DNA of 64,000 bases. Source: Methanobrevibacter millerae. Lineage in GTDB: Archaea > Methanobacteriota > Methanobacteria > Methanobacteriales > Methanobacteriaceae. Within the stretch, counting starts at the first letter, position 1. Every line of letters begins with the position of its first letter. Below are positions 1 to 8,782 of this stretch, piece after piece. The notes under the pieces are model-generated. The model saw nothing but the letters and a program-made list of their open reading frames with translations, was not told the origin of the DNA and did not search any database. The position numbers were made by a program, and so were the translations under genes. Where the stretch lies: assembly GCF_001477655.1 (NCBI RefSeq), contig NZ_CP011266.1, forward strand, positions 914,001-978,000, in the 5' to 3' direction.

Positions 1-165
1 ATTTTAGGTATTGACTTTACTTTGGAAGAGACTTCCGCAGGTTCAGATGACTTGTTTGATTTGATTACAGATGTCAGATCTGAGTTAAGGGCTGCAAAGC
101 AATATGAATTGTCTGATAAAATACGTGATGAGTTAATTAACTTAGGTTATGAAATAAGTGATTAA
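1..165 (+). CDS. cysS: Cysteinyl-tRNA synthetase, C-terminal fragment (cut by window edge)
   Basis: The window opens inside a frame of 54 codons ending in TAA at 163-165. The encoded tail contains RSELRAAKQYELSDKIRDEL followed by NLGYEISD. This fits the conserved end of class I cysteinyl-tRNA synthetase, where the anticodon-binding helices close with a (S/A)D-x-IR-x-L-x-x-x-G-(Y/I) pattern. The enzyme charges tRNA-Cys with cysteine in the cytoplasm. The catalytic HIGH and KMSKS regions lie outside the window. A cysteine-charging gene beside metY and a cysteine desulfurase fits a sulfur-related neighbourhood. Confidence 0.75.
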   Translation: MLGIDFTLEETSAGSDDLFDLITDVRSELRAAKQYELSDKIRDELINLGYEISD

Positions 166-258
166 AGGAGATTTATATCTCTAATTCTTCTATTTTTTCT
201 ATTTTTCTTTTTAGTTTTATCAATTCTAAAAAATAATTTTTTCATTTTCGAGAAAAAT

Positions 259-392
259 ATAACAATGTTTATATAGTAAAATAACATATGTTATAATATA
301 ACAGTGTTTATTTTTTTATGTTATTTAGGTAAATCAAAACATTTATATATAAAAAATAACTATTGTTATATTGTCATTATAACACGTGACAT
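259..392. promoter_or_regulatory. Array of five ATAAC-type inverted repeats over the metY promoter (candidate operators)
   Basis: Four 14-bp sites follow ATAAC-N4-(G/T)TTAT: 259-272, 281-294 (a perfect palindrome), 298-311 and 356-369. A weaker fifth copy, ATAAC-N4-GACAT, is at 379-392. Three lie upstream of the TATA box at 342-349 and two lie downstream, over or just after the expected start of transcription. That placement is typical of repressor binding. I do not recognise the regulator. A role in methionine or sulfur control is inferred only from the downstream gene. Confidence 0.5.
325..349 (+). promoter_or_regulatory. metY promoter: TTTATATA box preceded by a degenerate TTAGGT box
   Basis: TTTATATA at 342-349 is a standard archaeal TATA box, predicting transcription start near 370-375. 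Just upstream, 325-338 reads TTAGGT-AA-ATCAAA. It resembles a degenerate copy of the TTAGGT-N2-ACCWAA boxes at 33038 and 48756 and sits at the same distance (3 bp) from its TATA box. The second half is poor, so the regulatory meaning is uncertain. Confidence 0.45.
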
Positions 393-425
393 ATTTTATA
401 AAAAAATTTATAAGGTGATGATTAA

Positions 426-1721
426 ATGACTAACAAAAATTATGGTTTAGCCACTTTAGGCGTAAGAGCAGGTCAAGAACCTGATCCCGTAACTGGGGCA
501 CAGGCTGTCCCAATATACCAGACAACTTCATATGTATTTAAAGATTCCGATGAAGCTGCAAGACGTTTCGCCCTTCAAGAATTTGGTCAAATTTATTCAA
601 GACTTACAAATCCAACCAGTGATGTATTTGAAGCAAGAATTGCTGCTATAGAAGGTGGAAATTCTGGTCTTTCAACATCAAGTGGTCTTGCTGCTATCTC
701 ATACGCAATCTTAAATATCACACAGCCTGGAGATAATATCGTTTCAGCAGATAACTTATATGGTGGAACTTACCAATTGTTTGATTACACATTCAAGGAT
801 TTGGCAAGAGAAGTTAAATTTGTCAATTCTCAGGATTTACAAGCATTTGAAGATGCAATTGATGAAAAAACAAAGGCAATCTACTGCGAATCTATTGGTA
901 ATCCAAAATTGGATGTACCGGACTTCGAAGCTTTAGCTGAAATTGCACATTCACATGACATTCCATTAATAGTAGATAATACTATTGGTGTAGGTTTAGT
1001 AAGGCCTTTGGAACATGGTGCTGATGTTATCGCAGCATCTGCAACAAAATATGTTGGAGGACATGGAACTGCTGTGGGAGGATACATTGTAGATTCAGGT
1101 AAATTCAACTGGGGAAATGGTAAATTCCCAAATTTCTCTGAACCTGATCCAAGTTATCATGGATTAGTGTTCTGGGATTCATTCGGAGATGTACCTGAAC
1201 TTGGTAATCTTGCATTTACTGTAAGAGCAAGAGCAAGATTATTGCGTGACTTGGGAGCAACTCAGGCACCTGTGCACAGTTTTATTTTCCTTCAAGGTCT
1301 TGAAAGTTTGGATGTACGTGTAAAAAGACATTCTGAAAATGCACTTAAAGTAGCTAAATTTTTAGAATCCCATCCAAAAGTAAAATGGGTTAACTATCCT
1401 GGTTTGGAATCTCACCCAACTTATGAAACAAATAAAAAATACTTAAAAGATAACTTTGCAGGTATTTTAGGATTTGGAGTAGAAGGCGGTGAAGAAGCAG
1501 GAAGAAAAGTTATTGAAAACTTGGAATTATTCTCAATTCTTGCTAATATTGGTGATGCAAAAAGTTTGGCAATACACCCTGCAAGTACTACTCACCAACA
1601 GTTAACTGTTGAAGAGCAAAAGGCAACTGGTGTAACACCGGATTTCATCAGGTTATCCATTGGTCTTGAGGATGTAAATGATTTAATTGATGATTTAAAA
1701 CAAGCATTAGATAAAATATAA
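426..1721 (+). CDS. metY: O-acetylhomoserine sulfhydrylase (PLP-dependent)
   Basis: Cys/Met-metabolism PLP enzyme of 431 residues, the usual length of the MetY/Met17 branch (gamma-synthases near 380 residues are shorter). It combines O-acetylhomoserine with sulfide to give homocysteine, the precursor of methionine. The PLP lysine is Lys208 in [10 protein letters not shown], Asp184 in VDNT contacts the pyridine nitrogen, and SRLTNPT near 58-64 is the family signature. The start is ATG with Shine-Dalgarno AAGGTGATG at 412-420. The acetyl donor enzyme MetX is encoded at 60678, far away, so the two steps are not in one operon. Control is probably through the operator array upstream. Confidence 0.93.
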   Translation: MTNKNYGLATLGVRAGQEPDPVTGAQAVPIYQTTSYVFKDSDEAARRFALQEFGQIYSRLTNPTSDVFEARIAAIEGGNSGLSTSSGLAAISYAILNITQPGDNIVSADNLYGGTYQLFDYTFKDLAREVKFVNSQDLQAFEDAIDEKTKAIYCESIGNPKLDVPDFEALAEIAHSHDIPLIVDNTIGVGLVRPLEHGADVIAASATKYVGGHGTAVGGYIVDSGKFNWGNGKFPNFSEPDPSYHGLVFWDSFGDVPELGNLAFTVRARARLLRDLGATQAPVHSFIFLQGLESLDVRVKRHSENALKVAKFLESHPKVKWVNYPGLESHPTYETNKKYLKDNFAGILGFGVEGGEEAGRKVIENLELFSILANIGDAKSLAIHPASTTHQQLTVEEQKATGVTPDFIRLSIGLEDVNDLIDDLKQALDKI

Positions 1722-1747
1722 ATAATTAAAAATTAGGGGAGATAAGG

Positions 1748-2932
1748 ATGTATTTAGATAATTCAGCAACAACAAGAGTAAATGATGAAGTATTGGAAGA
1801 AATGTTACCTTATTTTAATGAGGAATTTGGTAATCCATCAACTTTGTATTCAATAGGTCGTGAATCTAAAAAAGCTTTAGAACTAGCAAGGCAAAGAATC
1901 GCAGATTCTATAAATGCAAAAAGTGATGAAATTATTTTCACCAGTGGTGGATCTGAATCTGATAATTTAGCCATTAAAGGTATTGCCTTCAAATTGCAAA
2001 AGAAAGGTAGGCACATTATCACTTCCGAGATTGAACACCCTGCTGTTAAAGAAACTTTATACTTCCTTGAATCTCTAGATTTCAAAGTTACCTATTTGCC
2101 AGTGTATGAAAATGGTATTATTAAAATTGAAGATTTAAAAGAGGCTATTACTCCAGAAACAATTTTAATAACAATTATGCATGGTAACAATGAGATAGGT
2201 ACACTTCAGCCTATAGAAGAGATTGGTCAAATTGCTCATGACAATGGAATAGTTTTCCATACTGATGCAGTTCAAACCTTCGGTAAAGTTGAAATTGATG
2301 TTGAAAAGCAAAATATTGACTTATTATCCGTATCTTCCCATAAAATTAATGGTCCAAAAGGTGTAGGTGCGATATATATTAAAAAAGGTATTAGGTTGGT
2401 TCCTCTTATTCATGGTGGAGGTCAGGAAAGAGGAATCCGGTCAGGAACTGAAAATGTTCCTGGTATTGTTGGATTTGGAAAAGCAGCCGAACTTGCCTGC
2501 AGTAATTTGGAGGAGCATGCTCAAAAACAATCCAAAATTAGGGATGAAATAATTGAAAAAGTTTTAGATAAAATTCCTGAAGCATACTTGAACGGTGATA
2601 GGAATCAAAGATTACCTAATGTCATTAATTTCCGTTTTAAAGCTATTGAAGGTGAATCTTTAATTCTTTTATTGGATGCTAACGGTTATCAAACTTCAAC
2701 AGGTTCTGCCTGTTCATCTAAAACATTGGAAGCTTCTCCAGTTCTAACTGCATTAGGACTTGATCCTGTTGATGTGCATGGTTCTTTAAGAATATCATTA
2801 TCTCCAGATACTGGTGATTTTGATGTTGATGATTTTGTTGATGTAATTGCAAAATCTGTAGAAAGATTAAGACAAATGTCTCCTTTATGGAATAATGATT
2901 TAGATTATAATAAAATTGTAGGTAGGAAATAG
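1748..2932 (+). CDS. Cysteine desulfurase, NifS/IscS family
   Basis: Removes sulfur from cysteine as a persulfide for Fe-S cluster assembly and possibly tRNA thiolation. 394 residues, normal for class V aminotransferase-type desulfurases. Visible motifs are TSGGSESDN (65-73), His98 in EHPAVKE, Asp173 in FHTDAVQ, PLP-binding Lys199 in SSHKINGPKG, and the sulfur-carrying Cys322 in TGSACSS. The Shine-Dalgarno is GGGGAGAT before ATG 1748. The IscU-type scaffold follows 11 bp downstream, so the pair is one transcription unit and the likely product is sulfur for that scaffold. IscS and NifS cannot be told apart here, so I give no symbol. Confidence 0.93.
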   Translation: MYLDNSATTRVNDEVLEEMLPYFNEEFGNPSTLYSIGRESKKALELARQRIADSINAKSDEIIFTSGGSESDNLAIKGIAFKLQKKGRHIITSEIEHPAVKETLYFLESLDFKVTYLPVYENGIIKIEDLKEAITPETILITIMHGNNEIGTLQPIEEIGQIAHDNGIVFHTDAVQTFGKVEIDVEKQNIDLLSVSSHKINGPKGVGAIYIKKGIRLVPLIHGGGQERGIRSGTENVPGIVGFGKAAELACSNLEEHAQKQSKIRDEIIEKVLDKIPEAYLNGDRNQRLPNVINFRFKAIEGESLILLLDANGYQTSTGSACSSKTLEASPVLTALGLDPVDVHGSLRISLSPDTGDFDVDDFVDVIAKSVERLRQMSPLWNNDLDYNKIVGRK

Positions 2933-2943
2933 GAGTGATTATA

Positions 2944-3318
2944 ATGGATTATAGTGATAAAGTAATGGATCATTTTGCAAATCCAAGAAATTGTAGACCG
3001 ATGGAAGATGCAGATGGTGTTGGACAAGTCGGAAACCCTACCTGTGGGGATTTGATGACTATTTATATTAAGGTTGAAGATGACAAGATTGCTGACATTT
3101 CATTCCAAACATTCGGTTGCGGTGCAGCAATTGCAACAAGCAGTATGATTACTGAAATCGCAGTTGGAAAAACTTTGGATGAAGCATTGGCAATTTCCCG
3201 TAATGATGTTGCTGAAGAGCTTGACGGACTTCCACCTATTAAAATGCACTGCTCAAATTTAGCAGCTGATGGTCTTCAGGCAGCAATTGAAAATTATTAT
3301 GAAACCCATCAAAGTTAA
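2944..3318 (+). CDS. iscU: Fe-S cluster assembly scaffold, IscU/NifU N-terminal type
   Basis: Scaffold of 124 residues on which [2Fe-2S] or [4Fe-4S] clusters are built from desulfurase sulfur. The three cluster cysteines are Cys34 (NPTCGD), Cys59 (FGCGAAIATSS) and Cys103 (MHCSNLA), and the conserved Asp36 is present. The IscU LPPVK motif appears as LPPIK (96-100). An in-frame GTG lies nine bases earlier at 2935, but it is inside the Shine-Dalgarno AGGAGTGAT, so ATG 2944 is chosen. There is no NifU-type C-terminal extension. It lies directly behind the cysteine desulfurase. Confidence 0.93.
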   Translation: MDYSDKVMDHFANPRNCRPMEDADGVGQVGNPTCGDLMTIYIKVEDDKIADISFQTFGCGAAIATSSMITEIAVGKTLDEALAISRNDVAEELDGLPPIKMHCSNLAADGLQAAIENYYETHQS

Positions 3319-3367
3319 ATACTTATGCAAATAAACATAATTATAATAAATTATGGAGATGTTTATT

Positions 3368-3733
3368 ATGGCAAAAATATTAAAATGCGATGATTGTGGA
3401 AGTATTATCCAAGTTTTAGTGGAAGACGATGGTGATGCATGTGATACTCACATGATTGATATTCCAGTACAAACCGAAGGTGATAAATCACCTAAACACA
3501 AACCTGTAGTAGAAATCGATGGTGACAAAGTAACCGTAAAAGTAGGTGAAGCAGCTCACCCAATGGATGACGATCACTACATTCAATTTTTAGTTGTTGA
3601 AGCAGGTGCTGAACAATACGCAAAATGCTTCAAACCAGGAGATGTTGCAGAAGCAACTTTCACTGTTAACTCTACAGATGATGTCGTAGCATTTGCATTC
3701 TGTAACTTACACGGACTTTGGTCCAGTGAATAA
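3368..3733 (+). CDS. Superoxide reductase (desulfoferrodoxin-like, incomplete N-terminal iron centre)
   Basis: Reduces superoxide to peroxide without releasing oxygen, a defence of anaerobes usually fed by rubredoxin. All five ligands of the catalytic iron are present: His44, His64, His70, Cys112 and His115 (FCNLHGLW), plus active-site Lys43. The usual glutamate before that lysine is replaced by proline. At the N-terminus Cys7, Cys10 and Cys25 remain of the desulforedoxin site, but the fourth ligand is Asp26, so centre I is probably not built. GGAG at 3355-3358 supports ATG 3368 rather than ATG 3353. Three rubredoxins at 54.3 kb are possible electron donors. Confidence 0.85.
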   Translation: MAKILKCDDCGSIIQVLVEDDGDACDTHMIDIPVQTEGDKSPKHKPVVEIDGDKVTVKVGEAAHPMDDDHYIQFLVVEAGAEQYAKCFKPGDVAEATFTVNSTDDVVAFAFCNLHGLWSSE

Positions 3734-3812
3734 ATTTTAAGATTTTTTTCTTAATTTTTTTCTATTTTTTTATAACAAATCTTAATAATATCTTTTTCAT
3801 ATATATTATAAT

Positions 3813-4313
3813 GTGTCAAATTATAATAAAGTGATAATTTTTATTGTTTTTTTAATCGTTTTTTCAGGTGCTCTAATCTATTTGCATAATACTGAAAGCA
3901 GTATGAACAAAAATATGCCTGACATTAGTGATAGCATTGTATCAGGCGATTCAGATTACAATGCAGCTGTCGATTTATTAAATAATAAAAATTATGATGA
4001 ATCAAAAAATAAAGCCATTTCGGCCAATAATAATTTTAATCAAAGTTTGATTTTATTATTAAGTATAAAAGATAATCTCACATCGGATACTAATGATGTT
4101 CATAAAAAATATATCAACAGTGTAATTAGTGAACTTGAACTTAAAATGAATGCTACTGATTATTTGATGGAATCCATTGATTATTATAAAAACTATCAAA
4201 ACAGTACAGGTAATGAGTATTCAAGTCATGCCAATGAAATAATGAAGGATGCATTGGAATTTCAGAATGTGAGAAATGATTTAGTTAAACAGAATCCTAA
4301 TTTATTTAAATGA
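3813..4313 (+). CDS. Hypothetical membrane-anchored protein
   Basis: 166 residues that I do not recognise. Residues 7-25 (VIIFIVFLIVFSGALIYLH) form one hydrophobic segment that looks like an uncleaved signal anchor. The rest is polar, Asn/Ser/Lys-rich and predicted mostly helical. The start is GTG; ATG at 3811 is in another frame and stops at once. No Shine-Dalgarno is visible, and a TATA-like TTTTTTATAA at about 3766-3775 would give a very short leader. It ends 10 bp before the RecJ-like gene and may be co-transcribed with it. Confidence 0.6.
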   Translation: MSNYNKVIIFIVFLIVFSGALIYLHNTESSMNKNMPDISDSIVSGDSDYNAAVDLLNNKNYDESKNKAISANNNFNQSLILLLSIKDNLTSDTNDVHKKYINSVISELELKMNATDYLMESIDYYKNYQNSTGNEYSSHANEIMKDALEFQNVRNDLVKQNPNLFK

Positions 4314-4323
4314 GGTTTTTAAA

Positions 4324-6597
4324 TTGAAAAAGAATTGTCCAAAATGTAATGGTCTTGGATCTATTGTTGTAGATTATAAGGAATGCTCTAGTTGTGGAGG
4401 AACAGGTTATGAAGATGATGCATTTGATGTTGGAAGTCATTTTAAAGGAGTAAATAACAATGCTAGAGCAAAATTTGATTTAGGATCAGACCAAGATATT
4501 CCATGCGAAGCCTGTAACGGAAAAGGTCAGGTTGAAGTTTATGAAGATTGTGCTTACTGTAACGGAACAGGCCAGATTAATGTTTGCCGTGACTGCGGCA
4601 AGCCTTTAGATGAGAAATATGATATTTGTGCAGAATGTGGGGCTAAACGTAAGGAAGATAAAATGAAAAGAAAAGAAGCTGAAGAAAAACGTATTGCTCG
4701 TGAAAAAGAAGTTAAGGATGTTTATATTTTAGATTCATTGGTTCAAATGAGGGATATGGATCGTGATAAATTATATAAAGGTAAAATCACAAGAATAGAA
4801 AAGTATGGTGCATTCGTTACATTAAATAACAATGTTTGGGGATTGATGAGAGGTGAAGTCTCCGGTTATAATGTTGGTGATGAAGTTATTGTATTTATCA
4901 CTTCAATCAAGTCAAGAGAAGGGAAAATTGACTTTGCTCCTGCTTATGTTAGAAACCATAGGATTATCAAGTTAACCAAATCTATTCCACGTACTGTCAT
5001 TGATGAACTGGACAGTAAGATGGGCAGGATGGTTCGCATTGATGGTGAAGTTTTGCAGGTTCAGCAGACTTCAGGCCCTACAATATTTACCATAACTGAT
5101 GAAAGTGGTGTTGCTGAAGTGGCTGCCTTTGATGAAGCTGGAGTTAGGGCATATCCTGAAGTTAATGAGGGTGATGCTGTAGAAATTTTAGGTGATGTTA
5201 ATCAGCATGGCGGTAAAACACAGATTGAAGCATCTTCAATGACTAAACTTGAAGGAACTAAAAAGGATGACATCTTAAAATTGATTGATGATGCATTAAA
5301 TGAAAAAGCTAAACCTGAAGATGTTGAATTCTTGGTTAAAAGTGATATTTTAAACAAACTTAAACCTAAAATGCGAGAAGCTGCTCAAAAGATTAGAAGA
5401 GCGATTCTTGATGGAAGGACTATTTTACTTAGACATCATAATGATGCTGATGGTATATGTGCAGGAGTGGCTATGGAAAAGGCTGTTGTTCCTTTAATTG
5501 AAGAGATAAATCCTAGCAATGATGCACAGTATTATTATTTCAAGCGTTCACCATCCAAGGCTCCATTTTATGAGCTTGAAGATGTTGTAAAAGATTTGTC
5601 ATTTGCATTGGAAGACCAAGAAAGGCATGGTCAAAAGTTGCCGCTTATCGTTTTGCTTGATAACGGTTCTACAGAAGAGGACATTGTAGCATTGATGCAG
5701 GCAAAAATCTATGATATTGAAGTTGTTGTTATAGATCATCATTCTCCAGGTGATTTATTAACAGTTGATGAAATAGACGGTGAAATTGTAGGTGCTACCG
5801 TTGCAGTTGATGAATATGTGGATTCTCATGTAAATCCATATCTTGTTGGTGGAGATTCACAGTTGACTGCGGGAGCATTGGCAACTGAGGTTGCACATAT
5901 CATAAATCCAAAAGTCAAGCAACTGATTCAGCATTTGCCTGCTATTGCGGCATTGGGGGATCGTGCTGAATGCGGTGAAGTATATCAGTATTTGGAGCTT
6001 GCTTATGAGAAAAACTTTACAAAAGAGCATTTGGCGAAAGTGGCTGAATGTATTGATTTTGAATCATATTTCCTAAGATTTATGAACGGTAGAGGTATTA
6101 TGGATACTATTCTTGCTGTTGATAATTTTGATAAGCATTATAAAATGATTGATGCATTATACAAAGAATATGAAAAAAGAATTGATACCCAGCTTAAGGC
6201 TGTACTTCCAAACATCGAAACATCACAGTTTGAAAATGGCATTTACTTTAATATGATTGATGTTGAAAAATTTGCCCATAAGTTCACATTTCCTGCTCCT
6301 GGAAAGACCTGTGGTTTTGTTCATGACAGAATGATAAAGAAACTTGGTGAAGATAAACCTATTGTAACATTAGGTCATGGTCCTGATTTTGGAGTGTTCA
6401 GGGCAACTGATGCGGTCAATGAAAAATTCGGATTCAATGTTAATGATATTGTTTCCAATTTGGCCATTAAAGTTCCTTCCGCTGGTGTTGATGGTGGAGG
6501 CCATGAATGTGCAGGTTCTGTAAAGTATATTGAAGGTTTAGGTGAAGAAATTTTGTCCGAAATAGTAAATGAGGTAAAATCTTTATCTAAATTATAA
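4324..6597 (+). CDS. RecJ-like DHH phosphoesterase with DnaJ-type zinc finger, S1 and OB domains
   Basis: Large archaea-specific relative of RecJ, 757 residues. In order: a DnaJ-like cysteine cluster at 5-105 (CxxCxGxG repeats such as CPKCNGLG, CSSCGGTG, CEACNGKG, CAYCNGTG, then CRDCG and CAECG); a charged helix; an S1 domain near 150-210 (YKGKITRIEKYGAFVTL); an OB-fold near 235-310; DHH motifs LRHHNDADG (about 374-382) and IDHHSPGD (about 476-483); and the DHHA1 signature DGGGHECAG near the end. These proteins are single-strand nucleases or nanoRNase-like enzymes; the exact substrate is not visible here. The start is TTG 4324 behind GAGGT, with stop at 6595-6597. Confidence 0.88.
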   Translation: MKKNCPKCNGLGSIVVDYKECSSCGGTGYEDDAFDVGSHFKGVNNNARAKFDLGSDQDIPCEACNGKGQVEVYEDCAYCNGTGQINVCRDCGKPLDEKYDICAECGAKRKEDKMKRKEAEEKRIAREKEVKDVYILDSLVQMRDMDRDKLYKGKITRIEKYGAFVTLNNNVWGLMRGEVSGYNVGDEVIVFITSIKSREGKIDFAPAYVRNHRIIKLTKSIPRTVIDELDSKMGRMVRIDGEVLQVQQTSGPTIFTITDESGVAEVAAFDEAGVRAYPEVNEGDAVEILGDVNQHGGKTQIEASSMTKLEGTKKDDILKLIDDALNEKAKPEDVEFLVKSDILNKLKPKMREAAQKIRRAILDGRTILLRHHNDADGICAGVAMEKAVVPLIEEINPSNDAQYYYFKRSPSKAPFYELEDVVKDLSFALEDQERHGQKLPLIVLLDNGSTEEDIVALMQAKIYDIEVVVIDHHSPGDLLTVDEIDGEIVGATVAVDEYVDSHVNPYLVGGDSQLTAGALATEVAHIINPKVKQLIQHLPAIAALGDRAECGEVYQYLELAYEKNFTKEHLAKVAECIDFESYFLRFMNGRGIMDTILAVDNFDKHYKMIDALYKEYEKRIDTQLKAVLPNIETSQFENGIYFNMIDVEKFAHKFTFPAPGKTCGFVHDRMIKKLGEDKPIVTLGHGPDFGVFRATDAVNEKFGFNVNDIVSNLAIKVPSAGVDGGGHECAGSVKYIEGLGEEILSEIVNEVKSLSKL

Positions 6598-6608
6598 TTT
6601 TGATTTTT

Positions 6609-7514
6609 ATGGAGTTTTGGAATTATTGCCCTAACTGTGGAAAAAGGTTAATGCCTAATGAGGAGTTTTGCATTGGCTGTGGTGCCAAGACTATTTCTCA
6701 AGATAATGAAGGCAATTATTTTTTTACTCCACCGATTCATAATATTGGATTTTTTGATTTAAAAATTGACTTTTCACCATACATTAATATAAACACTGAT
6801 TTTAAATATGATGTATGTTCATGCGGTTATTTTAATAAAATTGATAATGAATTCTGCCCTCATTGTGGTGTTAAACGTGTTGATAAAGGATTATCAAGAA
6901 TCATTAAGAAATATGTAAAACCTAGATTTGATATTCATGATTTTGAGGCAAGTAATGATATAATCTGTGAATGCGGTGCAGTCAATTCAAACGATAGTGA
7001 ATTCTGTGACATGTGTGGTCGCAGACTTCATGAAGAACCAAAGGGTGATGATACATACGCCAATTTTGAGTTGGAATATGAAAATCCTATCTTTTGCACA
7101 TGCGGGGAGGAAAATTCTGAAGACAGTCAATTTTGTGAAAATTGTGGTCTTCCTTTAAATGGTTACAGGAATATAGATGACATAAAGATTCTGTGTGTAT
7201 GTTCTATTTTAAACGATGCGACATCACAATATTGTGTTGAATGTGGTAAAAATTTGGATGAAGAGATTTCTGAAATCATTTGTGTCTGTGGTACTAGAAA
7301 TCCGTTGAATACCAGATTTTGCTTATCTTGTGAAAAACCTTTGAATCCTGAAAGATTAATAAAATCCAAACTTGTATGCAGCTGCGGTAAAATAATGAAT
7401 TTCAATTCGGAATTCTGTCCGAATTGTGGAAAAAATATCAAAAAAATTATTTCCCGAAAGAAAACTATTTCTAAAACTATCAAATCTGTTAAAGATGTAT
7501 GGAATGGTGTATAA
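6609..7514 (+). CDS. Protein with seven tandem zinc ribbons
   Basis: 301 residues that I cannot assign to a named family. The sequence is a string of seven zinc-ribbon units: the first is CPNCG...CIGCG, and the other six have the tighter form CxCG-x(8-11)-C-x2-C. Linkers are acidic or aromatic, and there is no membrane segment. An upstream TTG at 6600 is in frame, but ATG 6609 is preferred. The stop is immediately followed by the ATG of the metallopeptidase gene (0 bp between), so the two are almost certainly translated together. Such ribbons usually mediate protein or nucleic-acid contacts. Confidence 0.75.
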   Translation: MEFWNYCPNCGKRLMPNEEFCIGCGAKTISQDNEGNYFFTPPIHNIGFFDLKIDFSPYININTDFKYDVCSCGYFNKIDNEFCPHCGVKRVDKGLSRIIKKYVKPRFDIHDFEASNDIICECGAVNSNDSEFCDMCGRRLHEEPKGDDTYANFELEYENPIFCTCGEENSEDSQFCENCGLPLNGYRNIDDIKILCVCSILNDATSQYCVECGKNLDEEISEIICVCGTRNPLNTRFCLSCEKPLNPERLIKSKLVCSCGKIMNFNSEFCPNCGKNIKKIISRKKTISKTIKSVKDVWNGV

Positions 7515-8492
7515 ATGAAGGAATGTCAAATTTGCGGAACTTTGAATTTTAAAAAGAATACATATTGTACTCACTGCGGATGCATGATAGTTGAAGAAAA
7601 CATTTGTCAATATTGTGGTGTAAAAAATCCGGACACAAGTACTGTTTGTATTAATTGTAATCGTCCTATTGATCCTGTAGCTATTGAAGATTTTGAAGAT
7701 TTGTTCAATATTTTTAATGTAAAATTATTGGTTGATTCAAAATTTACTATTGCCGATTATAATTCAATATTGAATAATATGTTTAAAAAACTGGATTATA
7801 TGAATATTGATGGAAAAACTCCTAAGGATAAGGTATTGCAAATAGCTAATGTTTTTACTATTGTTGTTCCCAAATCAAGTGGTGTTGTAAACGGAGAATA
7901 TGGAAGTCCTATTATCTTTTATGATGACCGTTTGGATGAAAGTTTGCAGATTTCAACCATTATTCATGAACTGGCTCATTTTCTATTGTTTGATTTTAGC
8001 GTTAATATCCTATGCAATATCTTCGATGTAAAATCTTCTTCTGTTGTAAAAAGTTTTGTTGAGTACTTTTTGACATTGGATGAAATGAGAATTATCAATG
8101 AGTTTTATGCTCATACTGTTGAAAACAGATTTATTCCATTAAAGTACCAAAGTTTCAACTCTTTTAAGCATTGTGTTTTCAGTAGCGGGATGACTACAAA
8201 TGACGTTTGGCAGGAAATGGAACTGGGCTTTACGATGGCTTATGATATTATTAGGCATTTGGAAAAATATATTGATGAAAATCTAAGGCAATCTATTAAA
8301 TTACAGTTTAAAATGGATATGGTTGATTCTAAAAATAGTATTGATTTCGATTCTCCTAAAGTGCTGTTGGATGATGATAAAAAAATAGAGGTTTTCATTG
8401 GTTTGATGGCATATCATTTTTATGATTTATATAATAATGAAGAAGCAAGAAAAGAATTAGAACCTATAAAAAATAGGTTTGAATTTAAATAA
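7515..8492 (+). CDS. Zinc-ribbon protein with HExxH metallopeptidase domain
   Basis: 325 residues. Two zinc ribbons at the N-terminus (Cys4/7/18/21 and Cys31/34/45/48) are followed by a region with the zinc-peptidase motif HELAH at 151-155. A second motif, EFYAHTVE about 45 residues later, could supply the third zinc ligand. There is no signal peptide, so it should act in the cytosol. It abuts the seven-ribbon protein upstream, which suggests that the ribbons of one or both recruit substrate or partner. A convergent winged-helix gene ends 8 bp beyond. I know of no characterised protein with this domain order. Confidence 0.72.
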   Translation: MKECQICGTLNFKKNTYCTHCGCMIVEENICQYCGVKNPDTSTVCINCNRPIDPVAIEDFEDLFNIFNVKLLVDSKFTIADYNSILNNMFKKLDYMNIDGKTPKDKVLQIANVFTIVVPKSSGVVNGEYGSPIIFYDDRLDESLQISTIIHELAHFLLFDFSVNILCNIFDVKSSSVVKSFVEYFLTLDEMRIINEFYAHTVENRFIPLKYQSFNSFKHCVFSSGMTTNDVWQEMELGFTMAYDIIRHLEKYIDENLRQSIKLQFKMDMVDSKNSIDFDSPKVLLDDDKKIEVFIGLMAYHFYDLYNNEEARKELEPIKNRFEFK

Positions 8493-8500
8493 CTATAAAA

Positions 8501-8782
8501 TTATTCTTCTTTATCTTTTATAGTCTCCAATACCTCTTTTCCCGTGTCTGTTAAACGGTATAATCTTCCTTTACGAGCTTCTTCATTTATGCATTCAACT
8601 ATTTCTTTGTTCTTTAGTTCGCTAAGTACTTTTGAAATATGATTTGTTCTGATACCACTGTCCTTTGCAATATTAGTTGGTATCTTTACTTCATCTCCAA
8701 TGGATTTCAATGTTTTTTCCCTATATTTTGAGATTTGCACATATGATGTCAATTTCAAAAGCTCGTCGTTATCTTTACTCAT
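8501..8782 (-). CDS. Small winged-helix transcriptional regulator
   Basis: 93 residues forming one winged-helix domain. A recognition helix around IRTNHISKVLSELKNKEIV is followed by a wing containing GRLYRLTDTGKEVL. It resembles archaeal MarR/ArsR-type regulators and has no ligand domain or cysteine sensor. The start is ATG at 8780-8782. A TATA-like element on the same strand near 8803-8813 gives an almost leaderless message. Repeats in the following 400-bp gap could be its own operators. The target is unknown. Confidence 0.75.
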   Translation of the reverse strand: MSKDNDELLKLTSYVQISKYREKTLKSIGDEVKIPTNIAKDSGIRTNHISKVLSELKNKEIVECINEEARKGRLYRLTDTGKEVLETIKDKEE

